Origin: Butyrivibrio sp.
GTDB lineage: Bacteria > Bacillota > Clostridia > Lachnospirales > Lachnospiraceae
Assembly (NCBI RefSeq): GCF_017635265.1
Contig: NZ_JAGBLU010000091.1
Span: 151,857 to 215,856, forward strand
Length of the DNA: 64,000 nucleotides
Direction: 5' to 3'
In this document: piece by piece, positions 26,133 to 35,509 of the stretch
Numbering within the stretch: position 1 is the stretch's first letter
How the letters are laid out: each line of letters opens with the position of its first letter
Translations under genes and position numbers: made by a program
Notes under the pieces: generated by a model
What the model saw: only the letters and a program-made list of their open reading frames with translations
The model's database searches: none
What the model was told of the DNA's origin: nothing

Positions 26133-27665
26133 ATGGCAGAAACAGTAAATAAGAATGATGGAATAAACAGAGCAAAGCTCTATCAGCTGGTGCTTTTTCC
26201 ACTGAATAACGGAGCTACAAATGTTTATTACGTCCTGGTTCTTGCATATATTGCAACCTTTGGTTCAAATGTACTTGGACTTGGTGTTTTATTTGCGTCA
26301 GTAATGGTTACGGGAATGAGAGTATTTGATGCTTTCACGGATCCTATAATTGGCGCGTTGATGGACAGAACAAACGGAAAATTTGGTAAGTTCAGGCCGT
26401 TTATGGTAATTGGAAATGCCATTATGGCAATCAGTATCATCACCATGTATATCATCACACCCAATATTCCTGAAACCATGATGGGATTTAGATATGCAGC
26501 TTTTGTTGGCCTTTATGCTATCTGGGTAATCGGATATACATTTCAGACCTCCTGTACAAGAGCGGGTCAGACTGTTCTTACTTCAGATCCGAATCAGAGA
26601 CCTCTTTTCACAATATTTAATACAGTAGGTTCTCTTGCAGGAATGGGTGTTATGCAGTTTCTTGCTCCGATAATCAGAGCTAACGTAGCAGATTATTCAA
26701 GCGCAGATTTCTATAAGTTTTTAACACCAATCGGAATAACGGTTTCAATCGCACTTACAGTTCTTGCCATCATCGGTATTTGGGAAAAAGACCAGCCGAA
26801 GTATTTCGGAATCGGTGGAAGCAAGCAGGAAAAAGTCAAGATTTCAGAATATGTTGAGATCATCAAAAATAACAGTCCGATGAAGAGGCTTATGATTGCA
26901 GGTGCAGGCTGTAAGCTTGCGCTGTCAATTGCCACAAACACAACAGTTTTGTGCATGCTCTACGGCTGTATGATGGGCAACTATGACGGACTTTATCTTC
27001 CGATGATGATTGTAGGTTATGTTTTTTCAGTTCCTTTCTTTGTTCTCACAGTAAGAACAAGCCAGAAGAAAGGGCAAAGGGCATCACTCCTAAGATATGT
27101 ATCACTTGCACTTATTTGTTATGTAGGTGTGCTTGCACTTTTACTTGCATGGAAGCAGGGAGTACCCGGAGTTAATCTCACGCTTATATCAAACGGTAAA
27201 CTTAATATCAACATCTACACGATACTTTTCATAGTGTTCTTTGGTGTTGGATATGGTGCCTATTATTCAACAGCAGATATGCCTATCCCAATGGTGGCAG
27301 ACTGTTCGGATTATGAAACGTACAGATCGGGAAAATATATTCCCGGAATTATGGGAACACTCTTTTCTCTTGTGGATAAGCTTGTTTCCTCACTGTCAGC
27401 TACAGTAGTGGGAATCGCTGTAAGTCTGATTGGAATTAAGTCTCTTCCAACTGCGGAAACTCCCTATTCATCGGGAATGAATGTAGTTGTTATCATACTT
27501 TTCTGCGTAGTGCCTATGGTCGCGTGGATTGCAACAATAATTGCTATGAAGGGTTACATCTTAACGGGGGAAAAGATGCGCGAGATTCAGGAAGTTAATC
27601 AGAAGCGCAAGAAGGCCATTGAAGAAGGTATGAGTATAGAGAAGGCAATGGAACAATATAAATAA
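26133..27665 (+). CDS. GPH-family sugar:cation symporter (MFS)
   Basis: A 510-residue transporter with about 12 membrane helices. The N-terminal half carries DAFTDPIIGALMDRTNGKFG, the GPH (glycoside-pentoside-hexuronide) signature, with the conserved Asp and FGKFRPF loop for cation-coupled uptake. The C-terminus is a hydrophilic helix without an EIIA domain. It lies 20 bp after the GH2 gene and 16 bp before the permuted GH3, in one operon. Probable cargo is the disaccharide or glycoside cut by these enzymes; family membership is firm, cargo is inferred. Confidence 0.93.
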   Translation: MAETVNKNDGINRAKLYQLVLFPLNNGATNVYYVLVLAYIATFGSNVLGLGVLFASVMVTGMRVFDAFTDPIIGALMDRTNGKFGKFRPFMVIGNAIMAISIITMYIITPNIPETMMGFRYAAFVGLYAIWVIGYTFQTSCTRAGQTVLTSDPNQRPLFTIFNTVGSLAGMGVMQFLAPIIRANVADYSSADFYKFLTPIGITVSIALTVLAIIGIWEKDQPKYFGIGGSKQEKVKISEYVEIIKNNSPMKRLMIAGAGCKLALSIATNTTVLCMLYGCMMGNYDGLYLPMMIVGYVFSVPFFVLTVRTSQKKGQRASLLRYVSLALICYVGVLALLLAWKQGVPGVNLTLISNGKLNINIYTILFIVFFGVGYGAYYSTADMPIPMVADCSDYETYRSGKYIPGIMGTLFSLVDKLVSSLSATVVGIAVSLIGIKSLPTAETPYSSGMNVVVIILFCVVPMVAWIATIIAMKGYILTGEKMREIQEVNQKRKKAIEEGMSIEKAMEQYK

Positions 27666-27681
27666 CAGGAGGAAAGAAAAC

Positions 27682-30600
27682 TTGAAAAAGACAGGTATTT
27701 TCAGAGGTTTAGCAGCACTGATGACATTTTTGCTGTCAATCTCAGTAATCGTTGGAAACACACTTGAGTCCTTTTCATCAACAATCGACACTGCTCTTGG
27801 AACACAGAGTGAGATGATGGTAACAGATGATCAGGATGCTGTGTACGACAAATTCACACCACCTGCAGAGCTTCTTAACGAAGACGGTACAGGTAACTCA
27901 CACGCACTTATCCAGGCTGCTATTGATCTTAACAGACAGCAGGCAGCAGAAGGAACAGTACTTCTTAAGAACAATGGAGTATTACCTCTTTCATCAGGAA
28001 GTGCAGTTACACTTTTTGGCATAAGATCCCAGGTGCCGATCTTAGGATCAAGCTTTGGTGTAAAAGCATGCGGAGGCTTTATCAATCTCGATGAGGCACT
28101 TCAGAACAATAAGACAGATTTCGCTCATCACATCACAACATCCCTTTCACAGAATTGGGCAACAGGCCAGGTTGAAAGAGGATACACAACAGACGGATGG
28201 TCTGGTGATGAGTTTGATTTTGACGGTGCCGGATTCAAGGTTAATTCTACAATGACCGGCATCTATACAAAGCTCAATGAGACATACCTTCACACAGAAA
28301 ATGCAGGCCCTTCAGAAGAGTATGATCCGGGCGAGCCTTCAATTGCAGAAATTGAGGCAGTTAACGCAGATTATAAGAGCACATTTGCTCAGTATGGCGA
28401 TGCAGCGATCGTTGTTATCGGCAGACCAAGCGCAGAGAGTGAAGACTACCTTCCTGGTGGAATCGTAGCAGGACTTGGTGCAGAGGAGCCTCTTGCTCTT
28501 ACAACTAATGAAAAAGATATTATTGCTCTTGCAAAAGAATGCAGTGATAAGGTTATCGTTCTTATTAACAGCGCCTCAGCAGTAGAGATCGGCGACCTTA
28601 AGGATGATGCAGATATTGATGCTATCCTTTGGATCGGTGCACCCGGCTCATACGGAATGCTCGGTGTAGCTGATATCCTTTCAGGAAAGGTTAGCCCTTC
28701 AGGCGGACTTGCTGATATTTTCCCAACATATAACCTTTCTGCTCCAGCTATGCAGAATATGGGAAATTTCTCATACAAGAATGCTGAATCAGTTATCACA
28801 AGAGAAAACAGCAGCAACTACATCATAGAGGCTGAGGGAATCTATGTTGGTTACCGCTACTATGAAACAAGATATTATGATGCAGTTCTCGGACAGGGAA
28901 ATGCTACTTCAAATGCAGGAACATATGCATCAGCTAACGGCTGGGATTATGACGCAGAAGTTGCTTATGGCTTCGGCTATGGACTTTCATATACAACTTT
29001 TGATATGGAATATGAAGGTGATCCGGTATTTGAAATTTCAAAAGACGGCGATGTAACAACAGCAACAGCCACATTTAATGTAAAGGTTACAAATACAGGT
29101 GATGTAGCAGGTAAAAAGAGCGTTCAGATCTATGGACAGGCTCCTTATACAGAAGGCGGACTTGAGAAGAGCGCAATAGTTCTTTTGAACTATGGAAAAA
29201 CAGGCACATTGCAGCCCGGAGAATCAGAAGTAGTTCCTGTAACTGTTGATCTTCAGTACATTGCTACTTACGACAGCTCTTTTGACAATGGCGATGGAAC
29301 ATTCGGTACATACGTTATCGATCCAGGCACATACTACTTCGCATTCGGTAACGGCGCCCATGATGCACTTAACAATATCATGGCAGCTCAGGGCATCGAC
29401 ACTGCATCACTTGTAGGCGAAGCAAATGCAGACTATGCATACCAGACAGAGATCACAGAAGATACACTTGCAAGAACATCATTTGCATATTCAAAGACAG
29501 GTGAAAAGATCTCTAACCAGCTTGATTATGCTGACTGGAATTACTTCCAGGATGGCGAGGTTACATACCTTAGCCGTGCTGACTGGGAAGGCACATATCC
29601 TAAGACATACAGCGATATGGAACTTACAAGTCAGGAACTCATTGATTACCTCAATGGTAAATACTACACACTTAAGACAGATGATGATACATCAGATATC
29701 AAGTGGGGCCAGGACGGCGACCTTATGTTCTATGAGATGGCAGGCCTTGACTTTGATGATGAGAAGTGGGATGAACTTCTTTCAGAGATGACACTTGAAG
29801 AGGCTCAGTACCTTGCTACATTCGGTGGCCCAAGTATCCCTGGTGCTGACTCAATTGGAACAGTTGAGACATACATGACAGAGAATGCCGGAAACGGTAT
29901 TGCAGTTAACCTCAATGCGTCAAAAGATACAGAGGCTCCATGGAACATCTCAAGTGATGATCCTAACGGAAACTGGCATCCTGAAGTATTCGGAAGCAGC
30001 CCGCTTACAGCAGCATCATTTAACCCACAGCTTGCTTATGAGCTCGGCGAGTTTATCGGTATCGAGTCACTCTTTACAGGTATTCCGATCCTTTGGGGTC
30101 CCGGACTTAACACACACCGCCACGCTTATAACGGACGTAACGGCGAGTACTATTCAGAGGATCCTATCCTCTCAGGCTACACAGCAATGGAATTTGCAAT
30201 TGGTGCTCTTAACTATGGTCTTATTGCTGCTCCTAAGCACTATGCATTCAACGACCAGGAGACAAACAGAGCAGGTGTTGCTCCATTCATGACAGAGCAG
30301 AGAGCCCGTGAAGTTGAGCTTAGAGCTTACCAGATTGCTTTTGAAGCAACAAAGTATGATACAGAAGACTACGATGCAGGCATGAGAGGTCTCATGATCT
30401 CCTTCTCCAAGATCGGACCGGTTGAGTGTACTGTAAGCACAGGACTTATGACTGAGATCCTCAAGAAGGAATGGGGCTTCACAGGATATGCTGTAACAGA
30501 TATCTATGATGACTTTGACCTTTACACAGCAGTTCTTACATCCGGTGCTACATGTTACGACACACGAGGAATGTCAGGATTCTACACAGATACAACTCTT

Positions 30601-30885
30601 GACAGCCCAAGATTTGCAAATCAGGCAGATGGTTCAACTATCAGTGCATCGGTATTTGCAGGAGACAAGAACGCTCAGCTTGCGGTTCGTGAGGCAGCTC
30701 ATAATGTTCTCTATGCAATAGCATCAAGTAACCTTATGAACAGATACAACGCAACAACACATGTTGTTAAGTTAAACACATGGTGGAGAACAGCTTACTA
30801 CACAGCAATCGGAGTTACAGCTGCATTTACAGTACTGTTTGCACTGCTGTACGTTCTTTCAAAGAGAAAAAAGAAGGAGGCTTGA
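27682..30885 (+). CDS. Membrane-anchored GH3 hydrolase with reversed domain order
   Basis: A 1067-residue GH3 enzyme in which the usual C-terminal domain comes first. Order: hydrophobic N-terminal segment (about 5-28), GH3 C-domain starting at GTVLLKNNGVLPL (about 91), fibronectin-like domain (about 465), GH3 catalytic barrel from about 695 with nucleophile Asp940 in GYAVTDIYDD, then a second hydrophobic helix (about 1033-1057) and a KRKKKEA end. Reversed order is known from Butyrivibrio fibrisolvens beta-glucosidase A, but membrane segments at both ends are unusual. The start is TTG with AGGAGG 9 bp upstream. The catalytic part should face outside, anchored at both ends (inference). Confidence 0.9.
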   Translation: MKKTGIFRGLAALMTFLLSISVIVGNTLESFSSTIDTALGTQSEMMVTDDQDAVYDKFTPPAELLNEDGTGNSHALIQAAIDLNRQQAAEGTVLLKNNGVLPLSSGSAVTLFGIRSQVPILGSSFGVKACGGFINLDEALQNNKTDFAHHITTSLSQNWATGQVERGYTTDGWSGDEFDFDGAGFKVNSTMTGIYTKLNETYLHTENAGPSEEYDPGEPSIAEIEAVNADYKSTFAQYGDAAIVVIGRPSAESEDYLPGGIVAGLGAEEPLALTTNEKDIIALAKECSDKVIVLINSASAVEIGDLKDDADIDAILWIGAPGSYGMLGVADILSGKVSPSGGLADIFPTYNLSAPAMQNMGNFSYKNAESVITRENSSNYIIEAEGIYVGYRYYETRYYDAVLGQGNATSNAGTYASANGWDYDAEVAYGFGYGLSYTTFDMEYEGDPVFEISKDGDVTTATATFNVKVTNTGDVAGKKSVQIYGQAPYTEGGLEKSAIVLLNYGKTGTLQPGESEVVPVTVDLQYIATYDSSFDNGDGTFGTYVIDPGTYYFAFGNGAHDALNNIMAAQGIDTASLVGEANADYAYQTEITEDTLARTSFAYSKTGEKISNQLDYADWNYFQDGEVTYLSRADWEGTYPKTYSDMELTSQELIDYLNGKYYTLKTDDDTSDIKWGQDGDLMFYEMAGLDFDDEKWDELLSEMTLEEAQYLATFGGPSIPGADSIGTVETYMTENAGNGIAVNLNASKDTEAPWNISSDDPNGNWHPEVFGSSPLTAASFNPQLAYELGEFIGIESLFTGIPILWGPGLNTHRHAYNGRNGEYYSEDPILSGYTAMEFAIGALNYGLIAAPKHYAFNDQETNRAGVAPFMTEQRAREVELRAYQIAFEATKYDTEDYDAGMRGLMISFSKIGPVECTVSTGLMTEILKKEWGFTGYAVTDIYDDFDLYTAVLTSGATCYDTRGMSGFYTDTTLDSPRFANQADGSTISASVFAGDKNAQLAVREAAHNVLYAIASSNLMNRYNATTHVVKLNTWWRTAYYTAIGVTAAFTVLFALLYVLSKRKKKEA

Positions 30886-30887
30886 AT

Positions 30888-31331
30888 ATGGCAGACTTTA
30901 TGAAAAAGCAGAGCATTGGCTCATACTTTAACTGCATCGCAGCAGTACTGGGTATTGTTGGAATTGTGGCAGCAGTAATTTGCAGTAACATGACAGTGAC
31001 ATATGCTCTTGGAAACATGGGAACTATCGCACTCCTTGGAGCTTGCGGAATAATCCTTGCAGTAGCTGCAATCTGCCTTCCAAACAAGTTTGGCAACCAT
31101 GACATCTTAGGAACTCTTGCAGTTCTTGGTGCCATTGCAGTTTATACAGCAGCATTTGGTCAGGTTCTTTCAGAGAGAATCCTCCTTATTGCAGGACTTT
31201 TCAGCTATGATTCAGTCAACACAGTAGGCTGGCAGGTATTCTACGTAACAGTAGTTTCAATTGCAGCTTTCCTTGTAGCTGATATCATTCTGATCATTGG
31301 TGCATTTTCAAGATCAGTTAAAGAGAACTGA
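30888..31331 (+). CDS. Small four-helix membrane protein, unknown
   Basis: A 147-residue protein with four predicted membrane helices (starting about 17, 45, 73 and 118). It begins at the ATG at 30888 behind AGAAGGAGG that lies inside the end of the permuted GH3 gene; only two bases separate the GH3 stop from this start, so the two are translationally coupled. I recognise no family. Tight coupling suggests it partners or stabilises the membrane-anchored GH3 enzyme. It is the last gene of the four-gene operon. Confidence 0.8.
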   Translation: MADFMKKQSIGSYFNCIAAVLGIVGIVAAVICSNMTVTYALGNMGTIALLGACGIILAVAAICLPNKFGNHDILGTLAVLGAIAVYTAAFGQVLSERILLIAGLFSYDSVNTVGWQVFYVTVVSIAAFLVADIILIIGAFSRSVKEN

Positions 31332-31344
31332 TAAATTTTACCAG

Positions 31345-31384
31345 ATCCCTTACATGGACAACCTCTGTGTAAGGGATTTATATT
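31345..31384 (+). terminator. Terminator after GH2-symporter-GH3 operon
   Basis: ATCCCTTACA (31345-31354) pairs with TGTAAGGGAT (31368-31377), followed by a weak TTATATTAT tail. A second inverted pair, AAGTCAG and CTGACTT, lies at about 31455-31485, in front of the MATE gene. Confidence 0.7.
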
Positions 31385-31551
31385 ATGAAAAAGACATAAA
31401 AAATTCACTTGAAATTTTGATAAAAAGTAGTAGACTATCTCGTTGTTAGTAAGTTTAAGTCAGGGTTTATAAATGCTCTGACTTATATTTGTTTGAGCAA
31501 AGCTTTTTGCGAAGCGCGTTATGAATTAGGATTCAAGAGAATAGGTAATTT

Positions 31552-32922
31552 ATGAAGAAAACAAGTAATATAAAAGATTTAACAGTTGGAAATCCAATGT
31601 CACTTATTTTTGGCTTTGCCCTTTCATTGTTCTGGGGAATGCTTTTTCAGCAGTTATACAACATCATAGATACTGCGATAGTTTCATGGTTTTTGGGAAA
31701 AGAGGCATACACCGGAATGGGTACAACCGGTGCCGTGAACTTTTTAATAATGGGCTTTTGCATGGGTGTCTGTAACGGATTTGCAATTCCTGTTGCACAA
31801 AGATTCGGAGCAAAAGACTATAAGAGCATGAGAAAATTCGTATCTCATGCAATTATTCTTTGCTCTGTATTTGCCGTAGTGATGACATTTTTTGTCAGCG
31901 TTTTCTGTAGACAGATTCTTGTTGTTATGAAGACTCCTGAAGACGTATTTGAATATGCTTATCAGTATATTATTGTAATTTTCCTTGGAATACCTGTTAC
32001 ATATATGTACAACCTTTTATCAGGCATAATAAGAGCACTTGGAGATTCAAAGCACCCTGTTGAATATCTTATTATTGCATCAGTTCTTAATATCATACTT
32101 GACCTTGTATTTATTCTTCCTCTTAACTGGGGAATTTTCGGAGCCGCTTTTGCAACAGTTATATCTCAGTTTGCGGCAGGACTTATGTGTTTGATATTCA
32201 TTATCAAAAAGATAGATATTCTTCATCTTAAGAAAGAAGACTGGGAGCTTGACAGAGATCATTTCCTGATTCTGTTTAATATGGGGGTTCCTATGGGACT
32301 TCAGTATTCCATAACAGCAATTGGCAGTGTTATCCTTCAGACTGCTATCAATGCCCTTGGAACAGATGCGGCAGCTGCTGTCACAACCGGAAGTAAGGTG
32401 GGAATGTTCTTCTGTATCCCGTTTGATGCCCTTGGATCGACTATGGCAACTTACGGTGGTCAGAATGTGGGAGCCAAAAAGCTTGATCACTTACAGCAGG
32501 GGCTTATGGCAGCAGTTAAACTCGGTTGCGGCTATGCCATCCTTGCGTTCATAGTTCTTGCATTATTTGGAAGGCAGTTTTCAATGATATTCCTTGATGC
32601 AGGAGAAGCAGCCTGTCTTGACAATGCTCATATGTTCCTTTTCTACAACAGTATGTTCTACATTCCGCTGGCATTGGTCAACATAGTACGTTTCCTTATT
32701 CAGGGCATGGGCTTTTCGATGTTTGCCGTTCTTGCCGGAGTTATGGAGATGATAGGCCGAAGTGTTGTAGCAGTACTGCTTGTACCCCGATTTGGCTTCA
32801 TAGCAATATGTCTCGCATCACCAGCAGCCTGGATTCTCGCAGACATCTTCCTTATCCCCGCTTTCATCATGGTAAGGAACAAGCTCCGCAGGATCTTCAG
32901 TGGTCAGGTGGAAATCTATTGA
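31552..32922 (+). CDS. MATE-family multidrug/cation exporter
   Basis: A 456-residue membrane protein with about 12 helices in two matching halves, typical of MATE exporters (GNPMSLIFGFALSLFWGMLF near the N-terminus; second half from about 235, MGVPMGLQYSITAIGSVILQ). It exports drugs or metabolites against Na+ or H+ entry. The gene is single, with its own upstream gap of 220 bp, and it ends only 8 bp before the 634-bp palindrome. Substrate unknown. Confidence 0.92.
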   Translation: MKKTSNIKDLTVGNPMSLIFGFALSLFWGMLFQQLYNIIDTAIVSWFLGKEAYTGMGTTGAVNFLIMGFCMGVCNGFAIPVAQRFGAKDYKSMRKFVSHAIILCSVFAVVMTFFVSVFCRQILVVMKTPEDVFEYAYQYIIVIFLGIPVTYMYNLLSGIIRALGDSKHPVEYLIIASVLNIILDLVFILPLNWGIFGAAFATVISQFAAGLMCLIFIIKKIDILHLKKEDWELDRDHFLILFNMGVPMGLQYSITAIGSVILQTAINALGTDAAAAVTTGSKVGMFFCIPFDALGSTMATYGGQNVGAKKLDHLQQGLMAAVKLGCGYAILAFIVLALFGRQFSMIFLDAGEAACLDNAHMFLFYNSMFYIPLALVNIVRFLIQGMGFSMFAVLAGVMEMIGRSVVAVLLVPRFGFIAICLASPAAWILADIFLIPAFIMVRNKLRRIFSGQVEIY

Positions 32923-32930
32923 TTATGCCT

Positions 32931-33564
32931 GCCGGCCTCCAGACTTGGAGCACAGCCCCCGGAGGTAGCCATTTGCATATCATTTCGAGTTTAGAAGTTT
33001 ATGGCATCAAATTTTTGTTTGTAAATACCTTGGATCAAACTCGCCACCGGGCGCTTGCACTTTTGGAACTGTGAGCTTTGCTTTTTCTCCGTTACAAGAA
33101 AACGTCATTTTCCGGTGCTCAAAGGCAGCTTTGATCAGCGCATGCGAAGCGTTGTTTGAGCAGGGCGTTAAAATAATAAGAACAGATAGTCTTGCCCGCT
33201 GTGCGGGCATTTGGACAAAAAAAGAAGTTACTCCCCAAACTGGTTTGGGAGAAAACTTCTTTTTTTATGTCCAAGGTGCGTAGCACCAATGACTATCTGT
33301 TCTTATTATTTAGCCCTGCGAGTTTTAGCTGCAGCATGCGCATTAAAGAAAAAGATGCCTGAGCACTTGGAAAAGTTTCGTTTTCTTGGCCGGAGAAAAA
33401 TGAAGCTGCACAGTTCCTAAAAGTGCATAGAGCCGGTGGCTCAAACATGTGATCCAAAAGCGGTATTTACAAACGAAAATTTAAATGCTCATAAACTTAA
33501 CTAAACTCTCTCAAACATGCAAAAGGCTACCTCCGGGGGCTGTGCTCCAAGTCTGGAGGCCGGC
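32931..33564. repeat. 634-bp near-complete palindrome between convergent genes
   Basis: The outer 40 bp at 32931-32970 (begins GCCGGCCTCCAGACTTGGAG) are the exact reverse complement of 33525-33564. Both arms then stay alignable to the centre, with indels and substitutions; blocks include GTTTGTAAATACC, AAGAAAACG, and a perfect 20-bp pair at 33172-33191 and 33291-33310. Near the centre each arm holds its own small hairpin: GCCCGC/GCGGGC (33194-33208) on the left and GGTGC/GCACC (33275-33287) on the right, differing in sequence but not in position. It fills the space between the MATE and GH2 stops. TTATG occurs just outside both ends (32923-32927, 33570-33574), possibly a 5-bp target duplication. 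No gene. Confidence 0.93.
33212..33273. terminator. Central hairpin of palindrome, bidirectional terminator-like
   Basis: TTGGACAAAAAAAGAAGTT pairs with AACTTCTTTTTTTATGTCCA, capped by CCCAAAC/GTTTGGG. A-tract on one side and T-tract on the other allow termination on both strands between the convergent MATE and GH2 genes. Confidence 0.7.
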
Positions 33565-33569
33565 AAGGG

Positions 33570-35495
33570 TTATGAGTTGATGCCGCTTGTCATGTTGGGA
33601 TCAATGTCGGGGTTAATCTTGGTGATTTTGCGGTCGTAGGTCATGAGACCGTTGACTTCCTCTTCGACATCGGAGACCTGAGTGTATACGGCTCCAGCAA
33701 GACCCTTTGGTATGAGGGGCTTTAGGGAGGCATTGATGAGGTTGTAGTAGGCAACGCCAAGTTTATCTAAGTTGTCATATTTTTTGTAGCCATAGACACG
33801 ATCGACGCTGGAGTGACCATCTATGTGGCAGGTAAAGCCGCCATATTCCGATATGACAAAGGCACGATTTTTTTTGTCTTCTTCAACTGTAAGAGGACGG
33901 AAGTAGTTGTGAACACTTCTATAGTCGCCGCTTCCCTCGTCAAACCATCCGCTGGCCTGATCTACGGGGCGGGAATGGTCAAGTTCTTTTGCCATAATCG
34001 TGGCACCGGCAGCATTGAACTGTCCCCAACCTTCGTTGAAAAGAACCCACGTTGCGATTGATGGAACATTAAAGAGATACCTTATGGTGTTCTGCATTTC
34101 ATCAAGCCACTCTCTGCGCCCATCTGCTGACCCGCGAGAGAATGTCTTGTAGTAGGCAGGTCCGTCGCTCATGCGGCCAAAGACCTTCGGAAAAAGTGTT
34201 GGCAGATAAGAAACTACGGGCTTGGCATAGGAAGAGCCGCCGCTAACCATATCCTGCCAGACAATCATGCCAAGTCTGTCACAGTGATAGTACCAGCGGG
34301 CGCATTCTATCTTTATATGCTTGCGCATCATGTTGAAATGAAGGCGCTTCATCTCCGTAATATCGTAGATAAGGGCGTCGTCAGAAGGTGCTGTATAAAG
34401 CCCGTCCGGCCAGTAGCCCTGATCCAGAACACCCATGAGAAAGTAGGGGTGTCCGTTTAAATGGAATCTTGTTTTCCCTCTGTCATCTGGCCTTACTTCA
34501 AAAGAGCGCATGGCAAAGTAGGAACTTACATTATCATCTTCACACGTAATCTGAAGCGGATACAGATATGGATCTTCAGGTGTCCAAAGATGAGGATTTT
34601 CAATATTAAACTTAAAGCTGTAATATGATGGAGCAACAGCAGAGTGATCTATACCGATCGATGGAAATGTATCTGATGAAAAAGAATAGTCTCCACTAAA
34701 ACAGGTTCCGGGAGGAACATCGGAGGCCGGTGATTTCACAAGCTCATAGCCCGGTATTTTTACGGTGACGGAGGCTTTTTTGTTTGTGGCAACTTCAACA
34801 GTTACAGAGTGTAGATCAGTCCCGGGATGAATCTTTATTTCTCTTATATAGACTTCAGGAACCTCTTCAATCCACACAGTCTGCCATATTCCGCTTTGGG
34901 CAGTATAATACATTCCGCCTCTTTTCAGGGTTTGCTTGCCACGACTGTGATAAGATGAGTCGCTGGTATCACGAACACGCAAATAGAGAGTATTAGAGGT
35001 AGTAACAAGTTTATTTTCCGTGTAATTAAGATAATCTGTAATGTCTATGGTAAAAGGCAGATATCCACCGCTGTGTGAACCTATCAGAGCGTCATTTATA
35101 AATATATCAGCAAACTGGTCCACTGCACCAAAATGTAGTAAAATCCTTGCAGTTGGAGTTTTTCTTGTTATAACGGGAAGCTTTTTTTTGTACCAGAGAA
35201 GCTGATCGGGAAGAAGCCTTTTTTCAACACCTGAAAGCATTGCTTCAGGCGAAAATGGCACAAGGATGTTCCCTTCCATAACGGAGGGAATTTCATCTCG
35301 TGAATTAACAGGAGTAAAAAGATATTCCCAATAGCCGTTTAAGTTAATGAAACTATCGCGGACAAATTGGGGACGGGGATACTCTTTTAGAAGATTGTCT
35401 GGATCAACGTTTTCACCCCATGTAGTGTAGAGTCTGTTTAGAATGTCGTCCTCATGGGGCTTATCGATTGCTTTGATTGCATCAATTAAGTCCAT
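33570..35495 (-). CDS. GH2-family glycoside hydrolase
   Basis: A second, divergent GH2 enzyme of 641 residues. A jelly-roll domain (about 45-190), a beta-sandwich (about 215-335) and the catalytic barrel follow, with acid/base Glu488 in LFNEGWGQF and nucleophile Glu550 in VISEYGGF. It has an N-terminal extension of about 40 residues with RPQFVRDSFINLNGYW, typical of GH2 members from gut Firmicutes and Bacteroidetes whose substrates are poorly known. No signal peptide. It lies 14 bp downstream of the DUF975-like gene on the minus strand, so it may be in one transcript with the three small genes before it. Substrate unknown. Confidence 0.88.
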   Translation of the reverse strand: MDLIDAIKAIDKPHEDDILNRLYTTWGENVDPDNLLKEYPRPQFVRDSFINLNGYWEYLFTPVNSRDEIPSVMEGNILVPFSPEAMLSGVEKRLLPDQLLWYKKKLPVITRKTPTARILLHFGAVDQFADIFINDALIGSHSGGYLPFTIDITDYLNYTENKLVTTSNTLYLRVRDTSDSSYHSRGKQTLKRGGMYYTAQSGIWQTVWIEEVPEVYIREIKIHPGTDLHSVTVEVATNKKASVTVKIPGYELVKSPASDVPPGTCFSGDYSFSSDTFPSIGIDHSAVAPSYYSFKFNIENPHLWTPEDPYLYPLQITCEDDNVSSYFAMRSFEVRPDDRGKTRFHLNGHPYFLMGVLDQGYWPDGLYTAPSDDALIYDITEMKRLHFNMMRKHIKIECARWYYHCDRLGMIVWQDMVSGGSSYAKPVVSYLPTLFPKVFGRMSDGPAYYKTFSRGSADGRREWLDEMQNTIRYLFNVPSIATWVLFNEGWGQFNAAGATIMAKELDHSRPVDQASGWFDEGSGDYRSVHNYFRPLTVEEDKKNRAFVISEYGGFTCHIDGHSSVDRVYGYKKYDNLDKLGVAYYNLINASLKPLIPKGLAGAVYTQVSDVEEEVNGLMTYDRKITKINPDIDPNMTSGINS

Positions 35496-35509
35496 AGTTT
35501 ACCACCCTT

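Noticed and set aside
33007-33420. Small open frames of 67-70 codons inside the 634-bp palindrome
   Set aside because: They mirror each other across the centre and carry no recognisable protein features.
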